Source: Peribolospora baueri
Taxonomy: Eukaryota; Basidiomycota; Peribolosporomycetes; Peribolosporales; Peribolosporaceae
Length of the DNA stretch: 64,000 nucleotides
Assembly: GCA_029717555.1 (NCBI GenBank)
Contig: JAMDHS010000017.1
Span: 62,001 to 126,000, forward strand
Direction: 5' to 3'
Both the position numbers and the translations under genes were made by a program. This document shows positions 43,456 to 53,495 of the stretch, piece after piece. The notes beneath the pieces are model-generated. The model saw only the letters and a program-made list of their open reading frames with translations. It had not been told where the DNA came from and made no database searches. Every line of letters starts with the position of its first letter. Position 1 is the stretch's first letter.

Positions 43456-43949
43456 TACACTTGGTTACACCCACCCGTGCGCGCTCGACCGCCCTTCCTC
43501 CCTCCGCCCCGCCCCTTCTCTTCGCTCCCTCCTCCCTTTTTCTTCTCCTTTCTACAGTCCGTTTCTTCTCCTCCCGGAACGTCCCCATATGTCCATCCGT
43601 CCACGCGCCCGTCTGTCCCGTCTGTTTTCCTTCCTCTCTTCGGCCGTCCGAACGTCGGTCCGAATCGCCGCGTGAAATGTCTTGTGTCGTATATATATCT
43701 AACACACCACATCACGCCCTCCCTCGCTTTCTGCCTGTTGGACGACGAGGAAGGGGACGAGGCGCACTCACAGAACATGGAATGCGGGCGGGGACACGGC
43801 GGATAGGAAATGGAAGAGCGTAAAGTCTACCGACGTGTGTCCGTCCGTCTCGTTTCGTTCGTCTCGTCTTGTCACGTTCGCGTCGCCTCGCGTCCGTTCG
43901 TCGCTCTCGGTCGAGATCCAGCCCACTCGCACTTGCACTCGGACCGTCG

Positions 43950-43982
43950 TTCCTTCCTTCCTTCCTTCCTTCCTTCCTTCCT
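43950..43982. repeat. (TTCC)n microsatellite
   Basis: About eight uninterrupted tetranucleotide units. Confidence 0.9.
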
Positions 43983-44437
43983 TTGGCCCTCGAGGACAAG
44001 AAACCCGTCGTCGTCGGTTGATCGGGCGGCCCGCCACATACATACATACACAGATACATAAATAAATACACGTAGACATACACACCCCATCCACCGTTTT
44101 CACTCCCTCACTGCCAAGGCGCTCTCTGGGCAGCTTGTTGTGTTGTGTCACATCGGACATCGGGCATCGGTTCAGTTGGGGTTGGGGTTCGCAGATGGGC
44201 ATGCGTGTGTGTGTGCGTGCGTGTTTGTGTTTGTGTTTGTTCGGTCGTTCGGTCTTGCGTTCCTTTCGTTACGCCAAGTGAGTCTTTCGTTATGCTAAGG
44301 GTATATATAGAGAGAGAGATGGACGATGGGTCCTTAGAGAAGGGTATTGTGGGCGGGAAGGACGGAGCGGTGCGGAACGAGACGAGACGACAGGACAGGG
44401 GTTGTACAGATATAGGTGGCCTGGCTCGTCCGTCATG

Positions 44438-45338
44438 TCACGTCATCCTCGGACGGACGGACGTCGACTGGACCAGCCAGCCAGCGAACCTCTCGACCAG
44501 CCAGTGCGTCGTCAGCGCCGCCACCGCCGCCCAGAAACACGCGGCGAGGGCCTCGTCGGCGGAGAAGACGGCCCCGCCGTCGTCGTCGTCGTACCGGTGT
44601 CGTAAGCCGAAACCGAGGCTGACAAGACCCCCCAAGCCGACGGCCCCTTCTCCCGCGCCATCGTTCTGGCCGCCGACGACGAGACGCCGACTGCCTCCTT
44701 GTCGGCCGAGGTAGTACTCTCCCGCGGCGACGGACGCTAGGAGGGGAAGGGCGACGTGAGCGACGATGCGAGTGAGCGGGTCGGAAAGAAAGAGCGACCC
44801 CCAGCCGCCGCCGGCGCCGGGGACCGCGGCGCCCTCGTCGTCGCCCCAGGTGGGCGAGGTGGGCGACCTAGGCGACAGCGGGGGGAAGGAGTGGACGTAC
44901 GGCGTCGGAGGGCGGCGAGCCTTCGAGCGGGCTGAACGGAAAGGAGGCACCGGTCATCGCCGGAGTGAGTGCCTGTTTCGCATCTGCAGATTCGCGGCTC
45001 CGCTCGCAAACCACGGATGACGGACGTGGACGAGGACGAGGACGGACAGACTCACCTCCATCGCCAGGCAACGTCAATGTCTGCTCGTTCTCCGTTTCCG
45101 TTTCCGTCTCCTTCCCGTCTTCCGCCTCCGTCACGTCCACGTCCTCCGCTTCGCGGAACCTCACCCTTGGCGCTGTCGTCGTTCCAGCACCGGCACCGGC
45201 GCCTGCGCCGGCCCCTTGCGCTGTCCTACTCCTCAACCCTTCCATCGGCGTCCCTCCGGGCTCGCTGATCCCTGTCGTCATCGTAGTCGTCGTCAGCGCG
45301 CCGGCGCGCTTGCCGTAGTCTGGGATCGAGGCCGTCAT
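44438..45338 (-). CDS. Predicted small integral membrane protein, unknown
   Basis: The two exons, in transcription order, are 45338-45056 and 44931-44438, giving 258 residues. The N-terminal half is hydrophilic, with a short Ala-Gly repeat (GAGAGAGAG) and an acidic, Glu/Thr-rich stretch. The second half has three hydrophobic segments likely to span a membrane (IVAHVALPLLASVAA, AVGLGGLVSLGFGL, ALAACFWAAVAAL). The acceptor at 44933-44932 is required: earlier acceptors run into a stop, while this one joins the membrane part in frame. I do not recognise the family. The layout, a soluble tail plus three helices, does not suggest a transporter. Both neighbours are convergent or divergent, so context gives no hint. 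Confidence 0.55.
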
Positions 45339-46219
45339 TCTGGCTACGGGGGGAGGGGAGAATAGGCTGCTTGCTGCGTAACTTCCGCTTGCGTGGCAGG
45401 GGAGCGGACTGGGGATGACGGCGGCGAGGCGAAGAAGAAGAAAAGGAGGACGGCATATGTATCGTATCGTCCGCCCGCGCTCGCCATCCATCCCATCCCA
45501 TCCCATCCCATCGGTAACCTCTCCCAAAATCTGACCGGACTCTGACGCGCGCCCACCGCCGGTCGCCTCCGTATCGCCTCGGCCTTAGGGCGAGAATGCG
45601 CATGGGCGCCTCTTGGTCTGTGCGTTTTGTGTTTGCCCGACGTTTTTGTCCGGGCGGGTGCGGTGCACTCACTTTGCCAAACGGCGGGGCCCGCAGATCT
45701 GGGCGTTTGCGTACCTCACCCAGAGGGTGTGCCGGTCGTCGAACGCACGTCACGCTCCAGCGGGCCGTCCGGCACCAGGCCCAGCTAGCTGGTTGCGCAC
45801 AGACCGCCATCGATCTGCTCGCCGCTCGCCGTTTCAGTCGCGCCCATCCATCATCAGGCCGTCGTCGTCGTCGCCGTCAAGGAGAGCGCCGAGGAAGAGA
45901 CTCGCACCGCATCGCACCGTCGACCGAGACGAATAGCGACCTGTAGCTGATCGAGCACATACAATGACAATGATGGACTGTTCGATCGGCGTCTGCAAAT
46001 GCGGGCGAGCCCGAACGGGTCGTTGCTGACTAAGCCAACCCGCCTGGCACCCTCCGTCGTCGTCGATGGTGGATGAATGGATAGATACACTCCGTCCGCT
46101 CCACCGTCGTCGCTCTCCACGACCCTCCAAGGTATAGTAGGGACCCCTCGACCGGATCGTTGGACACAATCCCGGCCAGCGCAAAACGAGGCACACGAGC
46201 GCCGTCCTCGTCGGTCACC
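45339..46219. other. Divergent intergenic region
   Basis: This is the promoter side of both the membrane protein (-) and the MFS carrier (+). A CATCC run lies at about 45486-45512. I see no gene. Confidence 0.5.
45486..45512. repeat. (CATCC)n pentanucleotide repeat
   Basis: About five tandem units in the divergent promoter region. Confidence 0.85.
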
Positions 46220-48685
46220 ATGGCGCTCTCCCCCTCCCAAGCCGCCCACGCACGGCCCACACCTTACTTCTGGTTCATGGTCGTCTGGGTCGTGCTCAGC
46301 ACTTTTCAGTACGGGTTCGGCATCGTGAGTCCGAACCGCTCGTCCTAGTCCACATCCTCATCGTCGACCCCGTGCCTCTGCCTCTGCCCTTCGTTACCCC
46401 TTCTTGGAAGGCGCGGGTAGGGAAAGAGCGCTCGAGGGCCGACGGCGTTGACGCCCAGCTCGCCCCCTCGTCCTCTTCTTCCAGTCAGAACTCAACGCTC
46501 CGCAATCGGTAATGTCCTGCAAACAATCACCCTCCCCCGCTCCGTCCGGCCGCCTGCCGCCGTGCGTTCCCATGACGGACGCCGAGTTCGGCACGGTCAC
46601 CGCCGTGTTCAGCATCGGAGGCTTGCTCTTCTCTCTTCTCTCTCCGCATTTTTCCGTTCGTCTGGGTAGGAAGAGGTGCCTCGTGCTCTCCTCGCTCCTC
46701 TACGTTCTCGGCTCCGCCTCCATCGCCCTCGCCGCGGCCCAGGCCCCGCTCGTCCTCGGCCGCTTTGTCACCGGACTCGGCGCCGGGCTCGCGCTGTGCA
46801 CCGTGCCGCCGTTCATTGCCGAGCTCAGCCCGCCAGAAATGCGCGGCGCGGTGGGCATTTCGAACCAGCTCTCTGTCGTCGTCGGCATTTTCGCCGCCCA
46901 GTCCCTCGGCCTCGCCTTCCGTCGTCCCTCCTCGTGGAGGTGGATTCCTACCTTTGCTCTCGTCCTCGCCGTCGTGCAGCTCGCGCTTTCCCCGTTTGCC
47001 GTCGAGAGTCCCGGCTGGCTGGTGGGGGAGGGCGCGAACACGAAAGGGGGTGGAGAGGTGGAGAGAGCTAGACGGAGGAGGAGAGCGGATGTGATCAGGC
47101 AGCGATTGTGGGAGCTCAAGAGGGACGAAGAGCCGGAGGCCGACGCGTTGGGTCAGCACCTATCCTTTCCCTCCATCTCTCCTTATTCTTCGCGCCTGTC
47201 GCCCTACCCTCGCTGATGTCGTCATGTCGTGTCCCGAATCGCTCTGGCCGCGCACAGAATCCGAAGCGCTCCTGGCCCAAGCAGATGTCGAGAACGTCGA
47301 CGCCGAGAACGCCAACATCCGGAGGCCGAATGCCTCCAGTGCCGGCGCCGGCGTTGGCCCTGGCGCAAGAGACCCGATAGACATCGATCGGCAGAACGAC
47401 AACGACGGCGACGACGACAGGCCCGATCAGCTCGGCTGGCTCGGCCTGTTCAAGTCCCGCCAAGCTCGGCCCGGTTTGCTCGTCATCGCCGCCACACAGT
47501 TCACTCAGCAGGCTAGCGGGATCAAGTGAGTGGCGAATGCGGGAAGGGGGAGGGGGGAGGCGGTCACGCTGGATCAGCGAACCCGACTTGATTCATGCGT
47601 AGGACTACCGGCTTCATCCCGTACCCGTACTGACGCGCTCATCTGGCCTGTCCATGTCCATGTCCATGTCCACGTCCCTGTCCGTACACAGCGCCGTGCT
47701 TTATTGTGAGCCCGATGACAAGCCGTCAGAGCAGTATTTTCTCAGCTTCTGTCGGCTGCGGACAGCATGTCCTTTGCTGACTCCTCCGCTTCGCGTTTCC
47801 CGGCAGATTCGACGGACATTATGGCGTCCGTGGTCCCCGACCTGGCGGGCGTGATCGGTCTTCTGATCACCGTCGTCAACTTTGTATTCACGTTCCCGCC
47901 CATTTTCCTCGTCGAGGTGAGTCGGCCGTCGCGCCGGCTTGGGATTGGATCGGTGGCTTGGCGTGGAAAAGGGACGCGCTCGGGGCCCACGCTCGCTCGA
48001 TTGACGTGACCTTGCTCGCTTCCCGTCATGTCTGGCCCATCGGCCCCGCAGCGCGTAGGCCGCAAGCCGCTTCTCCAGATGTCGGCCCTGGGCATGGCCG
48101 TTTCTGCCTTTTTCCTCGGCTGGGGGATCGACTGGGAGGTGAAGAGCGTCAGCGCCGTCGCTGTGCTCGTGTTCGTCGCCGCTTTCAGCATCGGTCTCGG
48201 GCCCGTGACGTGGGTTATCGTGCCGGAGGTCGTGCCGAGCCATGTGAGTCGATGGGCCTCCTTTGGCGGTTTCGGAAGGCGGATCGCATTGCGTTCCACA
48301 CTCACTCTTTCTCGACGCATCTCGGCCATGTTCGGGCATCCATGATGCTGTTTATTTGGTCAGGCCGTTTCCGCTGCGACGTCGTTCGGCCTTACGTTGA
48401 AGTGAGTCGCGCGTCTCCTTCCGCTCCTTTGGCGTCGACGCCGTGCTGGCTTGCCTTCTCACCCACCTCTCTCCCGTCCCCTGCCATGCGCCTGCTTGCT
48501 CTCGCTCCCCGCCTCCCCCCCCGTCCGAGCCCAGCTGGCTCACCAACTTTCTTGTTGGATCCACCTTCCTCCCCCTCCGCGCCGCCCTCCGGCACCTGGA
48601 CGGCAAGGGCGGCGCCGTGTTCTGGGTGTTCGCGGCCGTGTCGACGGTCATGACCGTTGTCATCTCGCGCGTATATCGGACGTGA
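46220..48685 (+). CDS. MFS sugar-type transporter (Vps73/YBR241C-like)
   Basis: The eight exons are 46220-46324, 46485-47151, 47258-47525, 47692-47705, 47807-47916, 48052-48243, 48364-48401 and 48535-48685, giving 514 residues. Sugar-porter signatures are present: RLGRKR between helices 2 and 3, ESPGWL after helix 6, QFTQQASGIKN-AVLYYS in helix 7, RVGRKPLLQMSALGM between helices 8 and 9, and PEVVPSH after helix 10. The start (YGFGISELNAPQSVMSC) matches the vacuolar Vps73/YBR241C group better than plasma-membrane hexose carriers. The loop between helices 6 and 7 is long and acidic (DRQNDNDGDDD). Exon 4 is a 14-nt microexon encoding part of the NAVLYY motif, so the model depends on it. The substrate is unknown; hexose is likely. 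Confidence 0.87.
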
Positions 48686-49904
48686 CGGTGACGGGGAGGG
48701 AGATTAGTGGGCTGTGAATGTTTTCTTGGCTGTATCATGATCTCGTGGCCCGCTTTGCCGGTGTTGAAGGACGATGATAACTACAGAATGGGCCTGCTCT
48801 GCGTGCGTGCAAGAGGAGAAGAACCGACAAACCCGTCCGACGATATCTCCTCTCCCTCCCTTCACCTTTCACCCTTCACCCCTCCCTCCCTTTCTCGCTC
48901 CCGTCGTCGCTGTGGAGCCAGGTGAAAGCTTGAGATGGGACAAATAAATAAAGGGGGCTAGAACGTTCGAAAGAGGCGCCTTCTCCCTCCAACGTACATC
49001 ACGTGCGCCTGTGCGAGGGCGGCAGAGGGAATATGAAGCCGGCTGCGGCAGGCGTGGGTCGGAGGAAGAACAAGGCTGGCCTCGTTCGACGATCGTTGAG
49101 CGCAACTGCTCGACCCGGACGGCGGCGGTGACGGCGACAGCGACAACGACGACGACGACGACGACGACCATCGCGAAGGACCGACTGACCGTCGAGGACT
49201 TACTTCCCGTTTCCATTTGACTCCAGGCGCACTTGACGCCCTTGATATCCTTCTCTTTCCACCCTCATTCCCTCTCCTCTTCCCCCTGCTCCACTCGTCC
49301 TCCCTCGCTCCCTGCATTCTCCGTCTGCGCGCCCCCGCTTTCGGTTCCTTCGGCCCTTCGCTCACCTTTACCCTCCCTTCTCCCTTCTGCCGTCTCTCGT
49401 CTCCGGTCTTCCGTCTTCATCTCCGTCTCCAGCTGTCTTCGACCACGCCCACCCTCACACCCACATCCCACACACAACCCCGCCGTTCCTTGCTTCCGGT
49501 GCCGCGCCGTCGGAGGGGGATCAACACCGTGTTCGTGCGCGTCTTCGTGCCCCCTCCTCACGGCCCACCTCCTCTCTTGGCCCGTCGTCGTCATTCCCAT
49601 TCCGCCGCCTCGGGCCCTACTCAGCGATTCATCGTCGACCGTCGTGTGTTCCATGTCGTTGCCCCCGCCAGTCGCCAGCTCGTCGGCCTCTGCCAGTCAG
49701 TGACCAGATCAGATCAGCAAGGCCTTTTCCCACTTTCCTTCCTCCTCTCCTATCATCGACTCTACCCGTAGCCCACGCCTCTGCTTCCCTTCCACACTTC
49801 ATCCGACACCGCTTCCCTCCTTTCCTTCCTCTCCTCCACCGCCAACCACCGCTGCGCCCGTTCGTACGGCTGACCGGCACGCTTGCCGCCCCGCACCCGG
49901 ACTC
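48686..49904. other. Intergenic region and C/T-rich promoter
   Basis: About 1.2 kb. A GAC trinucleotide run lies at about 49148-49169. From about 49240 to 49900 the plus strand is heavily pyrimidine-rich, fitting promoter and leader of the next gene. Minus-strand frames here are Arg/Ser or poly-Val shadows of repeats. Confidence 0.5.
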
Positions 49905-52418
49905 ATGACCGACACCCTCCCCGCCTCCGCCTCGGCCCCCTCTACCTCCGTTCCATGGGACGAGCAGATCGTCCCCGCCCTCCGTCGCCGCCTCGAAGAA
50001 GAGTCCGAGTTCCTCTCCAAGCGCCTCAGCAGGCTCAGCGCCGGTTCCGAGCTCGCCAGGGTAGCCGGCAGCGGCAGCCAAGGCACAGGTTTTGGGGTTG
50101 GCATTGGAGGCAGCGGCGGCGGGGGCCGAGCGGTCGGGTCGACGGTCGACTACGCTGCTACCGGACTGAATGGTCGGCCAAAAAGAGAAAAGGGCGTCGA
50201 CGTGAACGAGTTCGGCGTCGTCCCTTCCGCCGCCCCCTCCTCCGCTACTCTTCCAGCCGCAGCGGCGACGAACGGCAAGACTCGTCCGTCGCCCAGGCCC
50301 GGACACGATACCCCTTCGGATGGTTTCTATACCCCTTCCGATCCAGTAGAGCCGGCTCGCTCTTCCTCCTCTCGCTCCCATCGGCCCCGGCGCACCACCG
50401 AAGCCGCCAACGCCGCTACGGCGTCTGCCATCTCCGCGGCCAGGAGTCGGGCGCGAGAGCTGGCCAAGAGACAGAGTGGCGGTGACAGTCCGGAGCACGT
50501 CTCTTCCCCTCACGCACCGTCTCCCTACGACCATGGCCACGGCCACGGCGGGTCGTCGAGGCAAGCGCCGCCGTCGCCAGCGTATGACTACGGCAATGCC
50601 GAGGACGCGCTCGCTGCTTACTTCGACAATGCTGGTGTTTCCGCCAGCGGAGCTGGACTCGCACCGTCACGTGTCGATGACGCCTCGGCACACGGCGGAG
50701 GGACAGGGACAGGGACAGGGACAGTGGCCAACGGCGGCGCCAGTTTCAGGTCCGCCCGGGCGAGGACGCAGAGCCAGCCTCAGCTTTTCACACCGGCCTA
50801 CCGATCTCGGTCCGGAAGCGTTGGCGTGGGCGGCAAGACCGGGACCGGACGCTCAGCTCAGGCTGCTATGCCTTCGAGGATCCCTCAACCTTCTCCAAGA
50901 GTTCTGACCACCGGCCTCCCGCTGTACCAAGAGGGGCAGCAGCGCGCAACGTCCCCGCGTTCGTCCAAGAAGCGACAGCACCAGCCTTCTCGTATCCCTA
51001 CCCCGACGGGGGCTTTATCTTCCCAACGCAGTACCAGCTCCCTGCGGTCGCTGCGCTCCCAGAGCTCTATGGAGAGCAGACCGAAGCAGCAGCAGCAGCA
51101 ACAGCCTGACGACGCCAGGCAGCCTACTTCCGGAGGAGCAGCGCTTATGCCACCGCCACAGGCCGCGGCGCCCTACAAGCCCCTGACGACGACGACCGAT
51201 CGCAACCATCGGATGGGTGATTTCGCGTTCCCTATCTCCTCCTCGCCCGTCGACCGGCAGGGCGACTTTGACCACGTCGACGCCTCCACGCCACCGCCCA
51301 AACTGGCGACCACACCCGGCTCCCCGGCCTCTCCGCCGCTACCCACGACGCCGCCGACCGGGTACCGGTCTCCGCGCGAGAAGCGCAAGAGCATCGACGC
51401 GGAGCAAGCCATGCTTCTTCATGAGTTTGGGCCGTTGGGAGGAGGCATAAGCCCACAGGACCACCGGTCTAGGACCGTACCCGCGATGGGCATCCGCGGA
51501 GGAGGCAGGCGTGGAAGGAGCGGAGAGGAAGACCAGAATTATTCGGGTGCGAGGAGGGTGTCCCCGACCGCCATGCTCGGAGGCGGACGCCGCAGTTCCC
51601 CGGAAGAGGACAAGGATGCGAAGCAGCAACGCAGGGCGGCGAGCAACGACCAGCTGAGCCGAACCGCCGTCGCCACCGCTGCCACCGCCGCCTCCGCTGC
51701 TACCGTCGCCACCGGTGGAGAATCGGCGGCGATGCGGGAAAAGGCACACGCACGCTCGCGTTCCGACTCGCGCGAGTTTAACCGGTTCGCCTCGCCTCCT
51801 TTACCCGAACGAGATCGAGATGGAGAGCGCTCGCGCGAGCCCCAGCCGCCGTGGATCCAGCCGGAGATCCACACCCTCACACCTTCTTCCTCTGGGGTTT
51901 TGCCTGCCCACTCATCCGCGTCCCCGAACGGCGGTGGCATCAACTGGGATGAGGTGACGATCCCCGTCGTCGCCAAGCGACTGGAGCAGGAGCGCATGCT
52001 CCGCGACGATCCGAGGCTCTCCCGCGTCGAGGGACTCATCGAGACGTGGGACAGGGACGGCGCGCCGACGCCGTGGGGCGTGAGGCGTTGGACGGACAAG
52101 AGGAGGGGACCGTCGACGACGGGCGGCGAGAAGGGGGACGACCCAGACGGTCATCATCAGGGCCTCAACGTGGGCACGGCGCTAGGCGGAGAGAGCGTGG
52201 ACGACTTGTCCGCCCAAGCTGCCGCCGCCGGCGCTCGTCGACGCGCCCTCGGACCCGGTGGAGACGAGGCGTTCCACCTCCAGAATCTGCACCCCGACGG
52301 GGCGCGATACCCCCACGTGCAAGCTTCCAGCGGCGGCGTCGTTCGTAACGACGCCGCGGGCGCAGCGGACGAGGAGAAGGACGTGGGGTCCGGGTGCTGC
52401 AAGTGTGTCGTCATGTGA
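49905..52418 (+). CDS. Low-complexity protein with CaaX prenylation tail
   Basis: A single exon encodes 837 residues. Most of it is Ser/Pro/Ala/Gly-rich and probably disordered, with a poly-Gln run (seven or so) near the middle and many RS/SP sites. It ends DVGSGCCKCVVM: CVVM is a CaaX box, identical to that of human N-Ras, and the neighbouring cysteines are possible palmitoylation sites, so membrane anchoring is likely. Two related helical segments bracket the protein: W18-D-E ... P-A-L-x3-RLEEE near the start, and W681-D-E ... P-V-V-x2-RLEQE near the end, each followed by RLSR. No GTPase or other catalytic domain is visible. I do not recognise the family. A scaffold or membrane-tethered regulator is plausible but is inference. 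Confidence 0.8.
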   Translation: MTDTLPASASAPSTSVPWDEQIVPALRRRLEEESEFLSKRLSRLSAGSELARVAGSGSQGTGFGVGIGGSGGGGRAVGSTVDYAATGLNGRPKREKGVDVNEFGVVPSAAPSSATLPAAAATNGKTRPSPRPGHDTPSDGFYTPSDPVEPARSSSSRSHRPRRTTEAANAATASAISAARSRARELAKRQSGGDSPEHVSSPHAPSPYDHGHGHGGSSRQAPPSPAYDYGNAEDALAAYFDNAGVSASGAGLAPSRVDDASAHGGGTGTGTGTVANGGASFRSARARTQSQPQLFTPAYRSRSGSVGVGGKTGTGRSAQAAMPSRIPQPSPRVLTTGLPLYQEGQQRATSPRSSKKRQHQPSRIPTPTGALSSQRSTSSLRSLRSQSSMESRPKQQQQQQPDDARQPTSGGAALMPPPQAAAPYKPLTTTTDRNHRMGDFAFPISSSPVDRQGDFDHVDASTPPPKLATTPGSPASPPLPTTPPTGYRSPREKRKSIDAEQAMLLHEFGPLGGGISPQDHRSRTVPAMGIRGGGRRGRSGEEDQNYSGARRVSPTAMLGGGRRSSPEEDKDAKQQRRAASNDQLSRTAVATAATAASAATVATGGESAAMREKAHARSRSDSREFNRFASPPLPERDRDGERSREPQPPWIQPEIHTLTPSSSGVLPAHSSASPNGGGINWDEVTIPVVAKRLEQERMLRDDPRLSRVEGLIETWDRDGAPTPWGVRRWTDKRRGPSTTGGEKGDDPDGHHQGLNVGTALGGESVDDLSAQAAAAGARRRALGPGGDEAFHLQNLHPDGARYPHVQASSGGVVRNDAAGAADEEKDVGSGCCKCVVM

Positions 52419-52674
52419 GGCCGAAGCCGAAGCCGAGGCTCGTGCGATGCGATGCGTGCGAGCGAGCGAGCGCGGCATTGTGTGTTTCCCCAACCACGTT
52501 CGTTCTTTTCTTGTCTCCCTCCGCCCGCTCGCTCGTTCCTTTTTCGCGCCACTCTCAAATTCGCCATTTTCGTCGTTCGTCTGTTTTCATTACCCGTGCC
52601 TTCTTTTTTCTTTTCTTTCTTTCTTCTTCCTACTCGTCGTGTCTTCTTGATCCCTCGTTCTATCGATGAACTGT

Positions 52675-52700
52675 TTTCTTTCTTTTCTTTTCTTTTCTTT
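52675..52700. repeat. (TTTTC)n repeat
   Basis: About five pentanucleotide units in non-coding DNA. Confidence 0.8.
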
Positions 52701-53163
52701 TTTCCGATCGCTATTGATTTATCGCCCAACCCGCTCTCGTCGCTCCCTTGTCTTTTCGCATTTCCCCTCCCCCCCCCCATGTCTCTCCCTCCGCATCTCT
52801 CTCACCCGGCTCCGCACTACGAGTTCCTCGCATTTCCCCCTTTTCCATTTTCTCTTCTTCTTCGGAGCCCCACCATACCGGTGGGATTGTACTGGTACCC
52901 AGGAACTTAATTACCTCGAATGGGAGGACGTACACCAGAACTGACGCTCACCCTTCCCTCAACCAGAGATCATACGTCCAGGCACGGCCGGGCGTACAGG
53001 TGATAATAGACGGGACTTGAAAGAGACGTCGTCGTTACGGTTCGTCAGCGGGCATACTGAAACACGTGAAACACGAAGCTAACTAAGGGCGCATCTGCAG
53101 AACCGTCTGCCGGGGAAGAGATGGAATAGTACCTGCCGCACACCGTTCGAGAGATCGCGACGG

Positions 53164-53166
53164 GAA

Positions 53167-53202
<36 letters not shown>

Positions 53203-53206
53203 AAAA
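53164..53206. repeat. (GAAA)n microsatellite
   Basis: About nine to ten tetranucleotide units, the longest simple tetranucleotide run of the window, about 290 bp past the kinase stop. Confidence 0.9.
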
Positions 53207-53495
53207 GGCACAGAAAGGCGGAGGGGCGAGTAACTACAGGCAGGTGAACTCGAAATGCCGGGACAAGCAGATGGATGGCTATGGAACAAATATCGAAACG
53301 ACCTATGGACGAGAAGGGAAGATGAGTGGGAAAAAGCGACCATGGCGACGATTGAAATGAAATGCATGCAAGAGTCAGGAATGCGAAGTCGAGACAGCGG
53401 GCGAGTTGAGGTGGAAGAAGCGAGAAAACGTGGATCGAATGCTGTAAACGGAAGAATGGCCGGAAAAGACAAAGAAAAGAAATAAAGGTTGGAGA

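Larger units (their letters stand above)
43331..44437. other. Intergenic region with simple repeats and unassigned TATA motifs
   Basis: About 1.1 kb between the convergent glutaminase and membrane-protein genes. It holds a CCGAA run, a TTCC run, an ACATA-type run (about 44039-44085) and two TATATATA motifs (about 43690-43697 and 44302-44309) with no gene assignable to them. No coding gene is seen. Confidence 0.45.
52419..53495. other. Convergent intergenic region
   Basis: About 1.1 kb of 3'-to-3' space, pyrimidine-rich on the left. It carries a TTTTC run (about 52675-52700) and a long GAAA run (53164-53206). No gene is seen. Confidence 0.5.
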
